The position numbers and the translations under genes are program-made. Under the pieces are notes generated by a model. The model searched no databases, had not been told where the DNA came from, and worked only from the letters and a program-made list of their open reading frames with translations. A DNA stretch of 64,000 nt from Diphasiastrum complanatum (taxonomy: Eukaryota; Streptophyta; Lycopodiopsida; Lycopodiales; Lycopodiaceae): NCBI GenBank assembly GCA_029204225.1, contig CM055111.1, forward strand, positions 5,828,546 to 5,892,545, written 5' to 3'. How positions within the stretch are numbered: position 1 is the stretch's first letter; each line of letters starts with the position of its first letter. Below, piece after piece: positions 10,718-22,700 of the stretch.

Positions 10718-11379
10718 ATGGATACAGGATCTGACGGATCCACAACTAGTGTTCCAATAACTATAAATGATTTCTTGCGAGAATGCATAGATTGGAACCT
10801 AGCTGAGGATGAAGCTCTTTACAAGCTAGAAGTCTCATTGTGGGACCATAGCATCAAAAGAGAAAAGAGCCAATTACTTTGGATCCCCCATATGGAGGCT
10901 TTTCGAAAGAAAAAGCTCCCATCACCTTTGTAGATCTAGGTATGAAGCCATCTAAGGGCATCAAGAAATTTTATCGAGCCTTGAAAAGGATGGAAATCGA
11001 CAACAAGCCAACCAATAGCCCACTCCAAGGATGCGAGCCTCTTTATAAGGCTAAAATCTTTGAGTGGAAGGCCAAGAGCGATAAACGAGAGATCAAGAAC
11101 AAGTTGTTGAACAACCAGGAATTGCATGAGAAGATCAAACAAGACGCAGTTGAAGAACCAAAGCATGCGCATGATGTGCCACAATATTTCAAAGATTATG
11201 AGATGGATGAAATATTAGTGATCATGTTCAGGGCTAAGAGAGAATCTGTAGAAGAGACCTCTCAAGGGGAGAACGTTTACAAAGGTCTAGCCCGAACGAA
11301 AGAGATTGATCTAGCTAAAAAGAGAGAGGAAAGTCATATGTTATCCTTGGGAAAAGATCTAGGAGCTCGAAGATTCTAA
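10718..11379 (+). pseudogene. pol: Gypsy pol linker between protease and RT
   Basis: Two overlapping frames (10718-10933 and 10879-11379), together about 220 codons, rich in lysine and glutamate, lie between the LGRPWL protease end and the RT. Tat-type elements have a poorly conserved spacer here. No catalytic motif is seen. The 166-codon open frame is one of the longer intact stretches of this element. Confidence 0.5.
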
Positions 11380-11534
11380 GGCCCTTCTTTGCAAATGCCA
11401 CGACTGTTCTGTTGGAATTATGCTGAGCTGAAGGGCATATCACCAAATGTTGTGGCTCACACCATTCCACTGGTTGATGGAGCAAAACTCATAGTTAGTA
11501 GGCCTATAGGTCTAATTTGCACTACACCTAGCTA

Positions 11535-12330
11535 ATCCAAGAAGAAATGAAAAAGCTTCTCGATGTAGGATTCATCTACAAGATGGAAAACACGGACTGG
11601 GTATCGCCTATCATGGTAGTACCTAAGAAAAATGAAAAACTTAGAATCTAGCTGAACTCAGTAACCAACAAGGACCATTTTTTCCTACCATTCATGGAAA
11701 ATGTGTTAGAGAGAATAGTCGAAGCAGAAGCCTATAGCTTTTTAGATGGGTTTAGTGGCCATAACTAGGTGCAGATAATCCCAGAAGATCAACACAAAAC
11801 TACATTCTCCACTGAGTGGGGAACATACGCATATAGAGTGATGCCATTTCGATTATGCAATGCTCCCAACACCTTCCAACGAGTGATGCCTTCAAGGACT
11901 TTCTATAGAAATTCTTTAAGATTTTCATGGACGACTTGTGTGTCCACTCCTCTAGAGCCTAGCACCTAGCCTACTTACAGAAAGTATTCATCCAATGTCG
12001 ATTATTCAACATATCTCTAAACTTGGCCAATTTTTGGTCATGCACGGCATAGTGCTAGGCCACGTAGTTTCAAGGCATGGTATCACTACCGATGCCAACA
12101 AGATCCACATGATACTTGCTTTTCCTGAACCAGAAACTGCACATGAAGTATACATCTTTATGGGGCATTGCAACTATTATCGGAGATTTGTCCTGAATTT
12201 TGCTAAGTTGGCCCATTTGATCTACCAGATGACCATCCAACTAGAATGGACAACTGAAGCCAGTGAGGCTTTCCACAAACTCAAGAAGGCCTTAGTCACC
12301 ACACCAATCCTTCCACCCCCTATCTAGACC
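11535..12330 (+). pseudogene. pol: Gypsy reverse transcriptase, decayed
   Basis: The sequence begins with FIYKMENTDWVSPIMVVPKK, then FLDGFSGHNQVQIIPEDQHK, MPFRLCNAPNTFQRVM, and the active-site block KIFMDDLCVHSS near 11918-11950 (FMDD in place of YVDD). The thumb follows as ILAFPEPETAHEVYIFMGHCNYYRRF. Stops occur near 11651 and 11767 and a frameshift near 11890. It copied element RNA into DNA; it is now inactive. Confidence 0.85.
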
Positions 12331-12960
12331 TTAGAATTCCATGTCCATATAGACGCTTCTAAATATGCCATAGGGAGTGTTCCGACACACAACCTAGGGA
12401 GTACAAGGACTACCCAATTTATTTCGCCAGTAGGTACTTGACTCTCGCAGAGATGAACTATACAATCATCGAATGAGAAGCGCTAGCCGTGTTATATAGC
12501 GTGAAGAAATTCCGCCATTACCTGCTAGTCAATCCATTCGCCTTCTTTGTAGATCACCAAGCCCTATTGTATCTAGTAAATAGACCATGCACAACCAGAC
12601 GGATCACCCAATGACTGTTGCTTTTCCAAGAGTTTGACTTAAAAATAGTTGTTCACAAAGGGAAACAACACTATTTGGCTGATCACCTCTCACGGATCCG
12701 CAATGTTCATGAGAGTAGAGGGGTCGATGAAGATCTCCCTGACGCAATCCTATTCCATGTCGATGTCGTCTTTGAGTGGGCTGCTGACATCAGTGTATAT
12801 CTTATGTCGGGACGTCCTCCTCCTAAGATGAACAAGATAGAAAGCTGTAGGTTGATCATCAAATCTCTCCCTTTGACATTGATAGCAGGACAACTTTATC
12901 GCATCTGTAATGATGGAATCATACACCATTGTGTCCTACTACACGAAGTGTCCCAAGTAG
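12330..12960 (+). pseudogene. pol: Gypsy RNase H and start of integrase finger
   Basis: VDHQALLYLVN near 12550 and FDLKIVVHKGKQHYLADHLSRI at 12626-12690 are standard RNase H landmarks. The downstream segment GQLYRICNDGIIHHCVLLHEV at 12888-12950 is the opening of the integrase zinc finger. The match then ends abruptly and family-X repeat begins, so integrase was lost by truncation or replacement at about 12955. Confidence 0.8.
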
Positions 12961-12974
12961 TAAGTATTGCCGAT

Positions 12975-13170
12975 GATAAAGTGCATCGACAAATCACCGA
13001 GAAGGAGTTCCAGAACCAATACCAGAGAAGTCGACAAGTCGCGGACCGGTCAATGAGCGAAAACAAAGCCCAGTGCCTCACCAACATACTTTACGGCTAC
13101 CAAAATAAAAGCATGGCCGAGTCGACATAAAGACTTAGATCTATTTGTAATGTAACGTCAGACACCCGTA
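12975..13170 (+). repeat. Family-X repeat, left part (split by Copia-1)
   Basis: Matches 27845-28010, sharing GTCGACAAGTC, GGCCAATGAG-like, CAACGCCTCAC-like and AAAAGCATGGCCGAG. It carries about 40 extra bases before the CCCGTA junction. The match resumes at 19525 on the far side of Copia-1, showing the two parts were once joined. Identity is unknown; probably part of an LTR or leader. Confidence 0.75.
13166..13170. repeat. Target-site duplication CCGTA (left)
   Basis: CCGTA immediately before TGTTAAAATT; identical to 19525-19529 after the 3' LTR. Confidence 0.9.
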
Positions 13171-13965
13171 TGTTAAAATTGGAAAAAAAAATCATATTGA
13201 TTTCTTGGCTTGCTACAAATGTTGTACCATGCAAGTATGTAGCTCATAACTGCAAAATGCCAAGTTTGGCCTATATAGAACTCGAGCTACATGGTTATGT
13301 AATGTCTAGTTTGAAGAATACAACTTGCATATAGTTTGTAGACATAGAATTGGAAAAGTAATGCTTGTAGAAACTCATGGCAATTCACATGCATTAATTG
13401 TAAGTGATCCATAGTGACATGCAAGGCATGCACAAAGTATAATGGACACATGCATGATGATTTGTACTTTGTTAGTTAGAACTAGTACACTTGTAAAAAG
13501 TTGGTAGAATTTCATGCATGGCAAGTGACAAATGTCACATAGACTCTAGATGTCACTTTAGTTGTTATATTGGAATGGATAGATGTGGTTCTACCTCGAG
13601 CTACCTGAAACTCCATAAATATTTGTAGCTCGCCTCACAATCAATGATGAAGAACCAAAGTTTTGTAGCTACCTCATGCCATTTTGGATCTAAACTATTT
13701 TGCTTGTTATCTTTCTAGCTTTCTCTCTCTAACTCGTGTTGAAGCTAATGCTAATACACTGAAATCTTGTACTTTTGTTCATTCTTTGATTCATTGCTAT
13801 CATAATCTAATGCTTAGCATGCTAGATTGTGGTTAAGCCATTTCTTCTGAACTAGATCTTGCTAAACAATCTAGAATCAGGTTATTGTGTTAATCACAAA
13901 GCTTAATCAAGATCAATCATACTTGAGGACATTCCCCACACGTGTGAATTCTGGAAATTTTGTCA
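13171..13965 (+). repeat. Copia-1 5' LTR (795 bp)
   Basis: Starts TGTTAAAATTGG and ends GGAAATTTTGTCA, directly followed by the PBS. It has TATA-like boxes at about 13271 (CTATATAG) and 13612 (CATAAATAT). The second is followed by a CT-rich tract and is the more likely promoter from its distance to the PBS. Confidence 0.95.
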
Positions 13966-13978
13966 TGGTATCAGAGCC
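13966..13978 (+). other. Copia-1 primer-binding site (tRNA-iMet)
   Basis: TGGTATCAGAGCC directly abuts the LTR. This is the standard plant copia site that primes minus-strand DNA synthesis. Confidence 0.95.
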
Positions 13979-14734
13979 AAATTAAGCTTTGCATGCTAAC
14001 ATCTCTGATTGTACAAGAAACTGAGAGCTAAATCAAGCAAAAAAGTAGTTTTGCACTTTCTCTCACCTTTCTCTGAAGTGTATTTGGATCAAATCGGATT
14101 GGAATTGAATTTTCAGACCTGAAAAGTGGTAGTAAGGAATTTTGGAATTCCGCACGTGTGAAAATCAAAGATTTTTAGTCCTTTTGTTCTCCTTGCTAAT
14201 AGATCCAAAGATAGCAGTGTTATAGCTTAATGGAAAGCTTGTGATCTGTACTTTCCATAGAAATTAAAACCAAATCAATCTAATGTGTCTAGCAAGAGTT
14301 TTAAGCTCTTAAAGAGGATAGGGATAGGTCCAAAATCCGAGTGACAACATTTTGATTTGATTCAATCTTGCTTTGTTCTGAGTCCATTGTTTTGAGCATC
14401 CTACACAAGAAACTAAAGATCAAGACTGAGTTTAAAGTAATGAACACCTTTTGAGCCTTCTGAGAGTCAATTGTATTTTCTTTTGATGCATTTCACATGT
14501 GCCAAAAAGTAGGATTCAAACTAGCCAAAGTGTCTCAATCCACTTTGTGTGTCTGATCTAGATAACTTGTTTTGTGGAATATTTGAGAGTCATCTCAAAT
14601 ACAGTTGCAAGTGTTTCACATAGGAAGGTTTACATCCTTGAAAATACCTATAGTGAAAGAGAGTAGCAACTTTAAGTCTAATTGGAACAAGCTCAAACAT
14701 ATCTCAGTCCATTAACTAAGAAGTCTTCATTAAA

Positions 14735-15745
14735 ATGGCATCTCAAGGAGGATATCTTCTAGAAGCCAGTGAAAGACTAAACACTTCTAATTACTCATTT
14801 TGGAAGTTTAGAATGGAGTCTATCTTGATACTCCATGATGTTATGGATATTGTGCTTGGTGTTGAGGAGGAGCCTCAAGCACAGGCTGAAATTCTTAAGT
14901 ACAAGAAAAGAGCTAGAATGGCTCTACATTTCATTAAGATGAATGTATCTAATGAAATTTTGAGAGAGATAGGATCTTGCACTATAGCCAAAGAAGCTTG
15001 GGATGCACTAAAGACCATCTATGAAGCAAAGAATACTTCTAGAATACTCACTCTTAGGAATCAGATTTTCCAAAGTTTCCAAAGAAGTGAAGAGAGTGCA
15101 TCTAAGTATGCTCTGAGAGTTAAAGATTTACATAGAGAGCTTTTCTGTGTTGGTGTTACTATTACCCAAGATGAGCTAGTTCAAGTCATACTGAATGGCT
15201 TGAGAGATGACTATGATAATTTTGTTTAGTCTTTTGTTATTAAAGAGGAGTTGTCTAATCTAGAAACTCTCTAAGGAATTCTTATTTATGAAGAATCTAG
15301 ACAAAGCTATAAACTCTCCAGGATGAACAAACTCGAGCATGGTGGAAGTGACAAAGTCCTCTTTGTCAAAGGCAAGTAGAAGGGAAGGAGTAAGAATCAG
15401 TTCTCTCAAGCATCCAACAAAGACAAAGCCAAAGATCGAGACAAAGATGGTGAAGAGGATGATACATCTCATCCTTCTAACTCAAAGACCAAGAAGAAGA
15501 AAGTGAAGTATTTCTTATGTGGCAAGAAGGGGCACTATGCCTCTAATTGCTTCAAGAAGAAAAACCAACTCAAGCAAGCTAATCTCTCCAAAGAGATTGA
15601 AGAAGATTCTGTTGCAAGTGATGAAGAAGGATCACTTATAGTGTCCAGTTTTTCTTCATCACCTTTCAAGAAAGATGGATCTTGGTACATAGACAGTGGA
15701 GCCTCTTCACATATGTGCTGTTTAAAGGAGTCATTTGACTCAATT
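14735..15745 (+). pseudogene. gag: Copia-1 gag with zinc knuckle
   Basis: Starts at ATG 14735 (MASQGGYLLEASERLNTSNY), the usual start of this copia gag family, with FWKFRMESIL and the AKEAWDALKTIYEAKN block of the capsid-like domain. The first 164 codons are open; stops follow near 15227, 15271 and 15377. A lysine-rich stretch leads to a knuckle at about 15512-15553, FLCGKKGHYASNC, with the first cysteine of CCHC replaced by F. Gag would form the particle that packages element RNA. It runs into the protease without a separate start, as in a single copia polyprotein. Confidence 0.9.
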
Positions 15746-16060
15746 TGACCTTTCAAAGGACTCAAGAGATCTATTTACACAGCTAATGATCATGAGTACC
15801 CAATAGAAGGAATTGGCAACATTCCATTGAAACTTGCTTCTTCAAAAGTTCTTGCACTTTCTAATGTTGTTTTCATTCCAAAGCCTACAAAAAACTTAAT
15901 TAGTGTGGGATAATTGCTTAATAATGGTTGTGATGTAAAGTTCAACTCCAATATTTGTTTTATCAAGAGAAAAGATGAAATTCTTGCTGATGGATCTAGA
16001 TGTGGTGGAATTTTTAAGTTGAATTCTTATGAGAATGCAAACCTTTGTAAAGTTGCTTTG
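15680..16060 (+). pseudogene. pol: Copia-1 aspartic protease
   Basis: WYIDSGASSHM at 15684-15716 is an intact copia protease active site (DSGA). The later blocks ANDHEYPIEGIGNIPL and VVFIPKPTKNLISVG are the conserved middle and end of the domain. Stops at about 15746 and 15911 interrupt the frame, so the polyprotein could not be completed. Confidence 0.9.
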
Positions 16061-17130
16061 TTATCTAAGGAGGAGCTGTGGCATAGAAGGTTGGGTCATC
16101 CTAACTTTAAATCTATGTCTTCTATGGTTAAGAAAGTGAAGGCTATTGGTCTTCCAAAATCTCTTTCTAAAGATTTCAAGCCTTGTGAGGCTTGTGCCAT
16201 TGCAAAGTCACACAGAAAGCCATATCAGAAGTCTTTTATAAAGACTACTCATCATTTGGAGCTTATACACTCAGATGTACATTTTTCCTCTTCTAAAAAT
16301 ATTGGTGGTGCAACATGTTTTGTCACCTTTATGATGACTTTACTAGATATGCCTGGATGTATATACTTTCTTCAAAGGCTATGGTTTCTTATCACTTCCT
16401 CATCTTCAAAGCCTATGTTGAGAAACAGTTTTCTTTTAAAGTTAAAGCTTTAAGATGTGATGGAGAAGGTGAATACATCTCCAACAAGTTTCATGAAAAC
16501 CTGTGAAGGTGAAAGAATAAAGAGAGAGTTTTCTTGTGCTTATTCTCCATCTCAAAATGGAGTAGTTGAGAGGAAAAACAGATCTTTATGTGGATGTGCT
16601 AAAGCAATTCGAGTGGAAGCTTCTTTGCCTATTGATTATTGTGGTGAAGCTATAAATTGTGCAAACTATTTGTGCAATAGATTACCTCACAATGCACTTG
16701 CTGGAAAATCACACTTTGAAGTCTTGTTTAAGAAGAAACTTAAGGTAGATCACCTTAGAGTTTTTGGTTGTGCTTGCTTTGTTAATGTGCCCTTGGAAAC
16801 GAGAAAAAAAGATGATCCTAATTTTATTAAAGGGATCATGGTTGGATATGCATCCAACAAGAAAGCTTACAGAATATATGTTCCCTCTACCTCAACTACA
16901 ATTGAGAGTAGAGATGTTATATTCCATGAAGATCAAAAATACATTCTTGAGGAGGCCGAGTTCAAATATTCTCACAAAGATACTCCAATCATCACCCTTG
17001 AAGTTTATCATGGAGAGATGGGGCCAAGAATTGAGGAGGAGTCACCTCGAATCTTTTCACCAAGGAGATCTCAAAGAGAAAGATCCGAGCCTAGAAGGCT
17101 TACCTATGAAGATAGAGGCAAGCAAGTGGA
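16060..17130 (+). pseudogene. pol: Copia-1 integrase
   Basis: GAG-pre-integrase block LWHRRLGHPNFKSM near 16078 is followed by a CEACAIAKSH zinc-finger end. The core has catalytic landmarks HSDVHF (16270), RCDGEGEYISNKF (16453; family form DNGGEY has become DGEGEY) and SPSQNGVVERKNR with the glutamate (about 16546-16585). The C-terminal part has FGCACFVNVP, IMVGYASNKKAYRIY and ESRDVIFHED. Frameshifts near 16326 and 16500 split the core. Confidence 0.9.
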
Positions 17131-17179
17131 AATCAACTCCACTAATTATGCTTATTTTATTTCTCATGAGGAGCCGAAG

Positions 17180-18115
17180 GATGTATATGATGCAATCAAC
17201 TCGAAGGAATGGTACCTTGCCATGAAGGAGGAATATGAAGCTTTGATGGCCAATAAGACATGGGAGCTTGTGGATCTTCCATCCAACAAGCACATCATTG
17301 GTTGCAAGTGGGTTTTTTGAGTCAAGTATAATCAAGATGACACAATCAACAAGTACAAGGCTAGGCTTTGTGCTAAAGGTTTTGCTCAAGTTTATGGACT
17401 TGATTATGAGGAGACCTTTGCCCCAATTGCAAAGATGGTATCAATTAGAATCATAATTTCTCTTGCTTGTTTTTTCAATTGGCAAGTTCTTCAACTAGAT
17501 GTCTCTAATGCATTTCTAAATGGGTATCTAGAAGAAGAGATTTATATGGATCAACCTATTGGGTTCATCCATGATAAAGAAAAATTTTGCTTGCTCTTCA
17601 AAAGTTTATATGGACTGGAGCAAGCTCCACGGTCATGGTATTCTCGACTTAACACCTTTCTTGAGTCACTAGGATTTAATCTTAGTAACAATGATCCTTC
17701 CTTATATGTCAAGTTTTTTGATAAAGATATTGTCATTCTTCTTATTTATGTTGATGATATCATTCTGATAGGAAGTAGTATCAAGTTAGTTGAGGAAACC
17801 AAGATTGCACTTGGAAAAGAGTTCAAGATGCAAGATCTTGGAAAAATTCACTATATTCTAGGATTAGAGATTGACTTTCTTAAAGATAAAGCTTTTGTAT
17901 GTCAATCCAAGTATGCTCTTTCAATGTTAAAGAAGTTCAATATGTTGAATTGTAAGAGTATAGAAACACCTATGGAGCAAAATGTAAAGGATTCTAACAA
18001 AGGTGATGAAAGATCCTTCGTGGACATCACACTTTTTAGAAGTCTTATAGGCTCCTTAATTTGGCTCACAATAACTAGACCTGACATATGCTTTAGTGTT
18101 CATAAGTTGAGCTAG
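17180..18115 (+). pseudogene. pol: Copia-1 reverse transcriptase
   Basis: Opens with KEWYLAMKEEYEALMANKTW and GCKWVF, has a TGA at 17318-17320, then YKARLCAKGFAQ. After a frameshift near 17430 come QLDVSNAFLNGYLEEEIYM, SLYGLEQAPRSWY and the YVDD active site at 17747-17758. These are the full set of copia RT blocks; it ends with SLIGSLIWLTITRPDICF. Nearly complete in length, broken by three lesions. Confidence 0.95.
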
Positions 18116-18715
18116 GCTATGCAAAATCCTACTATCTATCATTGGAAAATGGCCAAAAGAGTGCTTAGATATATATCTTCAACTTTTGATTTTGGTTTAT
18201 TGTATAAAAGTGAAGATCTTTCTATTATTGGTTATTCTAACTCGGATTTTGCAAGTGATAGAGAAGATCGAAAATCTGCAAGTGCTTATGTCATATATCT
18301 TGGAGGAAACTTGATATCTTGGCTTTAAAAAAAGCAAGATACTATATCACTCTCATCATGTGAAGCTGAGTACAAGGCACTCACTACAGCAACAAAGGAA
18401 GTGCTTTGGATCAAGAGGTTACTGATGGAACTAAAGATAATCTTGGAAGAGGATCTACCTATGATCATGTGTGACAACATTTCAGCCCAAGCCCTTGCCA
18501 ACAACCCGATATTCGATGCAAGGAGCAAGCATATCGAAGTTGCATATCACTTCGTGAGAGAGAAGCTCATTGGAGGATAATTCAAATTGGAGCACATTGA
18601 CACATCATCTTGCATTGCTGATATGCTCACCAAACCTTTGAGCAAAAGTTCCTTCATCAAGCATAGAGCCAATTTTGGAGTTATACCAAGATCCATGTTC
18701 AAATCAATATAGATT
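18116..18715 (+). pseudogene. pol: Copia-1 RNase H
   Basis: Continues from RT after TAG at 18114: KMAKRVLRYISSTFDFGL, then YSNSDFASDREDRKSASAYV, then SLSSCEAEYKAL, MCDNISAQALANNPIFDARSKHIEV and ADMLTKPLSK. These carry the catalytic D-E-D positions. Stops at about 18326 and 18578. The polyprotein ends shortly before the purine tract. Confidence 0.93.
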
Positions 18716-18729
18716 ATTTTTAGGAGGAG
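18716..18729 (+). other. Copia-1 polypurine tract
   Basis: TTTTTAGGAGGAG immediately precedes the 3' LTR; it is the primer for plus-strand DNA synthesis. Confidence 0.85.
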
Positions 18730-19524
18730 TGTTAAAATTGGAAAAACAAATCATATTGATTTCTTGGCTTGCTACAAATGTTGTACCATGCAAGTATGTA
18801 GCTCATAAATGCAAAATGCCAAGTTTGGCCTATATAGAACTCGAGCTACATGGTTATGTAATGTCTAGTTTGAAGAATACAACTTGCATATAGTTTGTAG
18901 ACATAGAATTGGCAAAGTCATGCTTGTAGAAACTCATGGCAATTCACATGCATTAATTGTAAGTGATCCATAGTGACATGCAAGGCATGCACAAAGTATA
19001 ATGGACACATGCATGATGATTTGTACTTTGTTAGTTAGAACTAGTACACTTGTAAAAAGTTGGTAGAATTTCATGCATGGCAAGTGACAGATGTCACATA
19101 GACTCTAGATGTCACTTTAGTTGTCATTTTGTAATGGATAGATGTGGTTCTACCTCAAGCTACCTCAAACTCCATAAATATGTGTAGCTCTCCTCACAAT
19201 CAATGATGAAGAACCAAAGTTTTGTAGCTACCTCATGCCATTTTGGATCTAAACCTTTTTGCTTGTTATCTTTCTAGCTTTCTCTCTCTAACTCGTGTTG
19301 AAGCTAATGCTAATACACTGAAATCTTGTACTTTTGTTCATTCTTTGATTCATTGCTATCATAATCTGATGCTTAGCATGCTAGATTGTGGTTAAGCCAT
19401 TTCTTCTGAACTAGATCTTGCTAAACAATCTAGAATCAGGTTACTGTGCTAATCACAAAGCTTAATCAAGATCAATCATACTTGTGGACATTCCCCACAC
19501 ATGTGAATTCTGGAAATTTTGTCA
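18730..19524 (+). repeat. Copia-1 3' LTR (795 bp)
   Basis: Same length and ends as the 5' LTR. Differences counted by eye are about 19, of which about 11 are transversions. Confidence 0.95.
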
Positions 19525-19630
19525 CCGTAGAAGGTGCACTGTACTCATAAGCCTATCGTACAAGAAGTAAAAGTAGATCTATGCTCAAATGGGCCTAAGA
19601 TGAAAAAGGACCCAAGTAGCTTAAAATGAA
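19525..19630 (+). repeat. Family-X repeat, right part, with TSD CCGTA
   Basis: CCGTAGAAGGTGCACTGTAC continues the match to 28010-28110 (GGTGCATTGTACTTATAAGC). It shares TAAGCCTAT, GGGCC-like and GGACCCAAGTAG-like blocks. The first five bases are the Copia-1 target duplication. Confidence 0.8.
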
Positions 19631-19704
19631 ATTTGGCTTAAAACTTTTTAGAAAGTCAAGTTCTCATGGCACATGGTTTTGGGTGCACCAAAAACCCTAA
19701 CCCT

Positions 19705-19791
19705 AACTTTGTCTATATAAGGGCATGTGACACCAATTTGTAATCACTTTTGTAAAGAATGTATATATATCTGTGTGTGTGTGTGTGTGTG
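19705..19791 (+). promoter_or_regulatory. LTR-like promoter and (TG)n microsatellite
   Basis: CTATATAA at 19713-19720 is followed directly by GGGCATGTGACACC, the block also seen at 5310. A TATATA stretch and a (TG)n run at 19772-19791 come next. The layout is that of an LTR promoter with its transcription start. The element it belongs to was not identified; no PBS follows. Confidence 0.5.
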
Positions 19792-19799
19792 GATCCATT

Positions 19800-22700
19800 A
19801 TCCATTGTTGATTGGTAGTTTTATCCCTTAATTAATGTCAAAAGAAATTATGGTTATTGATCAATGTGATCTTGGTAGTTGGTGTTTGATTTTTGGATAC
19901 TAATTTTCCAAGTTTATTTTAAGTGATTCATATGGTGTTTGTGCAAGGTTGAAAACAAGCTCAAAATCGAGACTCAAGGAAGACAATTTCAGTGCGTATC
20001 TCTCCTCTGTTCATTATGGAAGTGGTTGCTTTATGATAGTGGGAATACTACTGTTTGTTGTAAAGCAAAGCAATAACACTAACAATGTTAGTTATGGCAC
20101 TCCCAATCATGGTGGTGAAATGGTTTGCTTTGATGGAGACATTTTTAGCCAATGAGATGGTCTTGTATCTTGTATTGAATCTTTACAAACAAATGGCATG
20201 AGATCAAAGATGTCATGTTTGCAACAAGCAAGGATGTATGTGTCTTAGAAGAGTGTATTCCAAAGACGAGAAAAATTATAGGCAAAGAAAATAGTCTCTA
20301 CCTATCAACATATGGTCAAGTTATGGATGATCTTGAAGGAGAGTTAGACTCTCAATTTTATCTTGTTTTTGCTCAAGCAAAGTATGCTTTATGGTGTTTT
20401 GGCTTACATTTCATCTTTTTCATATTTTTATATATTTATAGATGTTAAAGAGTTATTATTTTTTTATGGTTGCATAAAAGAAAGGGAGGATGTATGCCAA
20501 TGTTCAAAAAAGTCGGCAAAGTCCAAGAATGAAACCGGCAACTTTTGCCAAAAACCGACATGCTCAAAAACTTGCAGGTTTTCTTAGGTCATAAAATAAT
20601 ATATAACTGGCATGTATTGAGGGTCATCAAAAAGCTCTTCAATGTACCATGATGTAATTTTAGTATGTTGTTATGATAAAGAGGATGTACTCAGCTGTTA
20701 TAAAATGGAAGAGGATGTGTTTTTATGTCGTGACATGATTATCTAGAATACGATAGATAATGCAGTACAATGGATGAATTTCTCCAAACAGAGTACTAAG
20801 AGAGGGTAATCCGTCAATAATGGGCATTTATTAGGATTTAGCAAAGAAGAACAAGATTGCAATGGTTTACTGGTTATCAGAAGATGTTTTGGAAACATGA
20901 CAGCCAATACTGCCGATGGGAATAAACATAAAACACCTAGGAAAAAGATTAGACTAATCAACTGTAAATTCCAGACTCGGATGGGGGTATACAACTGGGA
21001 ATTATGACATTTATTGATGAATAAAAATCACTCAGGACAAAGTTTGTTATCCTACTTCTCAGTGTTCCAAACACTGGTTTCGAAATACTCTCTTGTGCTA
21101 GGCCAGCTCTTTATCTTGAAACAATTCCTCATGACTGCACAAAACCACAGATTCTGCTCAATAGAATGTGCAATGACTCTTCTAACTCAATCAGAAGGAA
21201 ACTTGTCGAGATCACTTCATTGGTTCAATTCGGAATCATAGCCTCTGTATAATTCACTTAATTCAGTTCAATATAAACAACAGATCCATACCTCAAATGT
21301 ACTCAAGCATAGAATCCATTACTAGCAGAGTCGCCATGAAAAATACATTGAGTATTCACAATAGATACAGTAGGAATTTCAGAAAAGAAACACTAACTAA
21401 TCAAAGATAATGTATGACCAGAGTTCAATCGACAGTACAGTACACAATTATGGATAAGAGAATGTTTAAAGTTCAGATTCTGGTTCGCAGTAGAATGTAT
21501 GAATGTCCAAATGTTGAAGCCAGATTTAGATATAGCAGGACAGAGTTCGTGGAGGTGAAGAACAGCATGCAACTGACATGAAATGAGGCATCAATGGGGA
21601 TTTGACCATGTTGTTATTGGCTTTGTAGGAACCAATAGATCTTTGCCACATCTGCAATACACATTGACATTGCCAAGAAGAAGGTCTTGGAGGTGGTGTG
21701 AAGCCCGAACCATTTGGAAAAGAGTGCTAGCATGACTACTTGGAGTATGGCAAAATTTGCTCTATGAAGAACATTGCAAATGCCCTAACTCTTGTAAACC
21801 AGTTGCCCTAACTTCCTTCAATCTGCAACTGTGATGCCAAAGCACATAATTGATTGAAGACTTTGATAACTGTTCAATAGAAGGCCAATAATGTCGAGGG
21901 TCGATGGCGTGTCGATGGTGAATGGCTCGTTAAAATTCAAGTACGAATGCTTTTCAATAAAATTCCCCAATGCCCCAAAATAAAGACTTTTAGGTGATCT
22001 ATATGGTCTTGTAAGAAGAAGACTGGATTGATTTGAAATATACCTTGAAGTAGAAAGGTTGGTTCTAGAATAAACATTCTCGACAAATGTATTTTATGGT
22101 TGAAGGTAGGACTTCGACAATTCAAAAAGGAGTTTGCCATAAGATGTACTAGCTTGAGAATGTATGGGACAAGTCTTGATTGCATTTCATTAGAGTTACA
22201 AATGAATATGGCTTGAAAAACATTGCCTTAGGCTCAATGGTACACATAGATCCAACTATAAGTGTGATTGATAAGTATGAATGTGCGCACAAATGTCAGT
22301 TTACTCTATGAAAGCTTGAATAATATGAAACTCTGACATTGCCTTGGTACCAATCAGTTAGGGTTTAGCATAGAATAGATGCAATTAGCTCTAGCAAAGC
22401 TTCATTTAGTAGGGCTTTAAGCCTTAAACATCCCAAAAAGGACTACAAAATGACAAAATTATGTTATTGCATGTCCCCTGCAACGACCACCCGCAAAAAC
22501 CATGGCCTAAAGAGCTTTTGTGCTTGTCAACATTATTGATATTATTGAGTGTCCTTAGCTCCATTGCATTGAAGTCTTGAATGATGCCACAAGCCTCTGC
22601 CAAAGTTTTGCATTTCATCTCAAATTATGTAGCAAGAACGGCCCTAACTAGACAAGCCAGAAGCTACCTTCCATCCAAGAGCATACAAGATAAATGGCAA

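Larger units (their letters stand above)
5981..12960 (+). mobile_element. Ty3/gypsy element, Athila/Tat-like, plus strand, truncated
   Basis: After the Asp-type PBS and a leader of about 2.2 kb come, in order, a gag-like region, a zinc knuckle, an LGRPWL protease end, a linker, RT with FMDDL, and RNase H ending in YLADHLSRI. The order and the PBS fit the Athila/Tat branch of gypsy. The frame is broken many times. The internal sequence stops at the first residues of the integrase zinc finger near 12950, where family-X repeat sequence begins, so integrase and the real 3' LTR are missing here. Confidence 0.8.
13171..19524 (+). mobile_element. Copia-1: full-length Ty1/copia element
   Basis: Two 795-bp LTRs, TGTTAAAATTGG...TTTTGTCA, flank an internal region with an adjacent initiator-Met PBS, gag, protease, integrase, RT and RNase H in copia order, and a purine tract. 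A 5-bp target duplication CCGTA (13166-13170 and 19525-19529) proves a single insertion. About 19 differences between the LTRs were counted by eye. At least eight stops or frameshifts make it non-autonomous now. It landed inside a family-X repeat. Confidence 0.97.

Noticed and set aside
13131-13170. Possible 3' LTR of the 6-13 kb gypsy beginning at family X
   Set aside because: Family X is not found in the LTR-like region before the Asp-type PBS, so there is no support for it being the LTR pair of that element.
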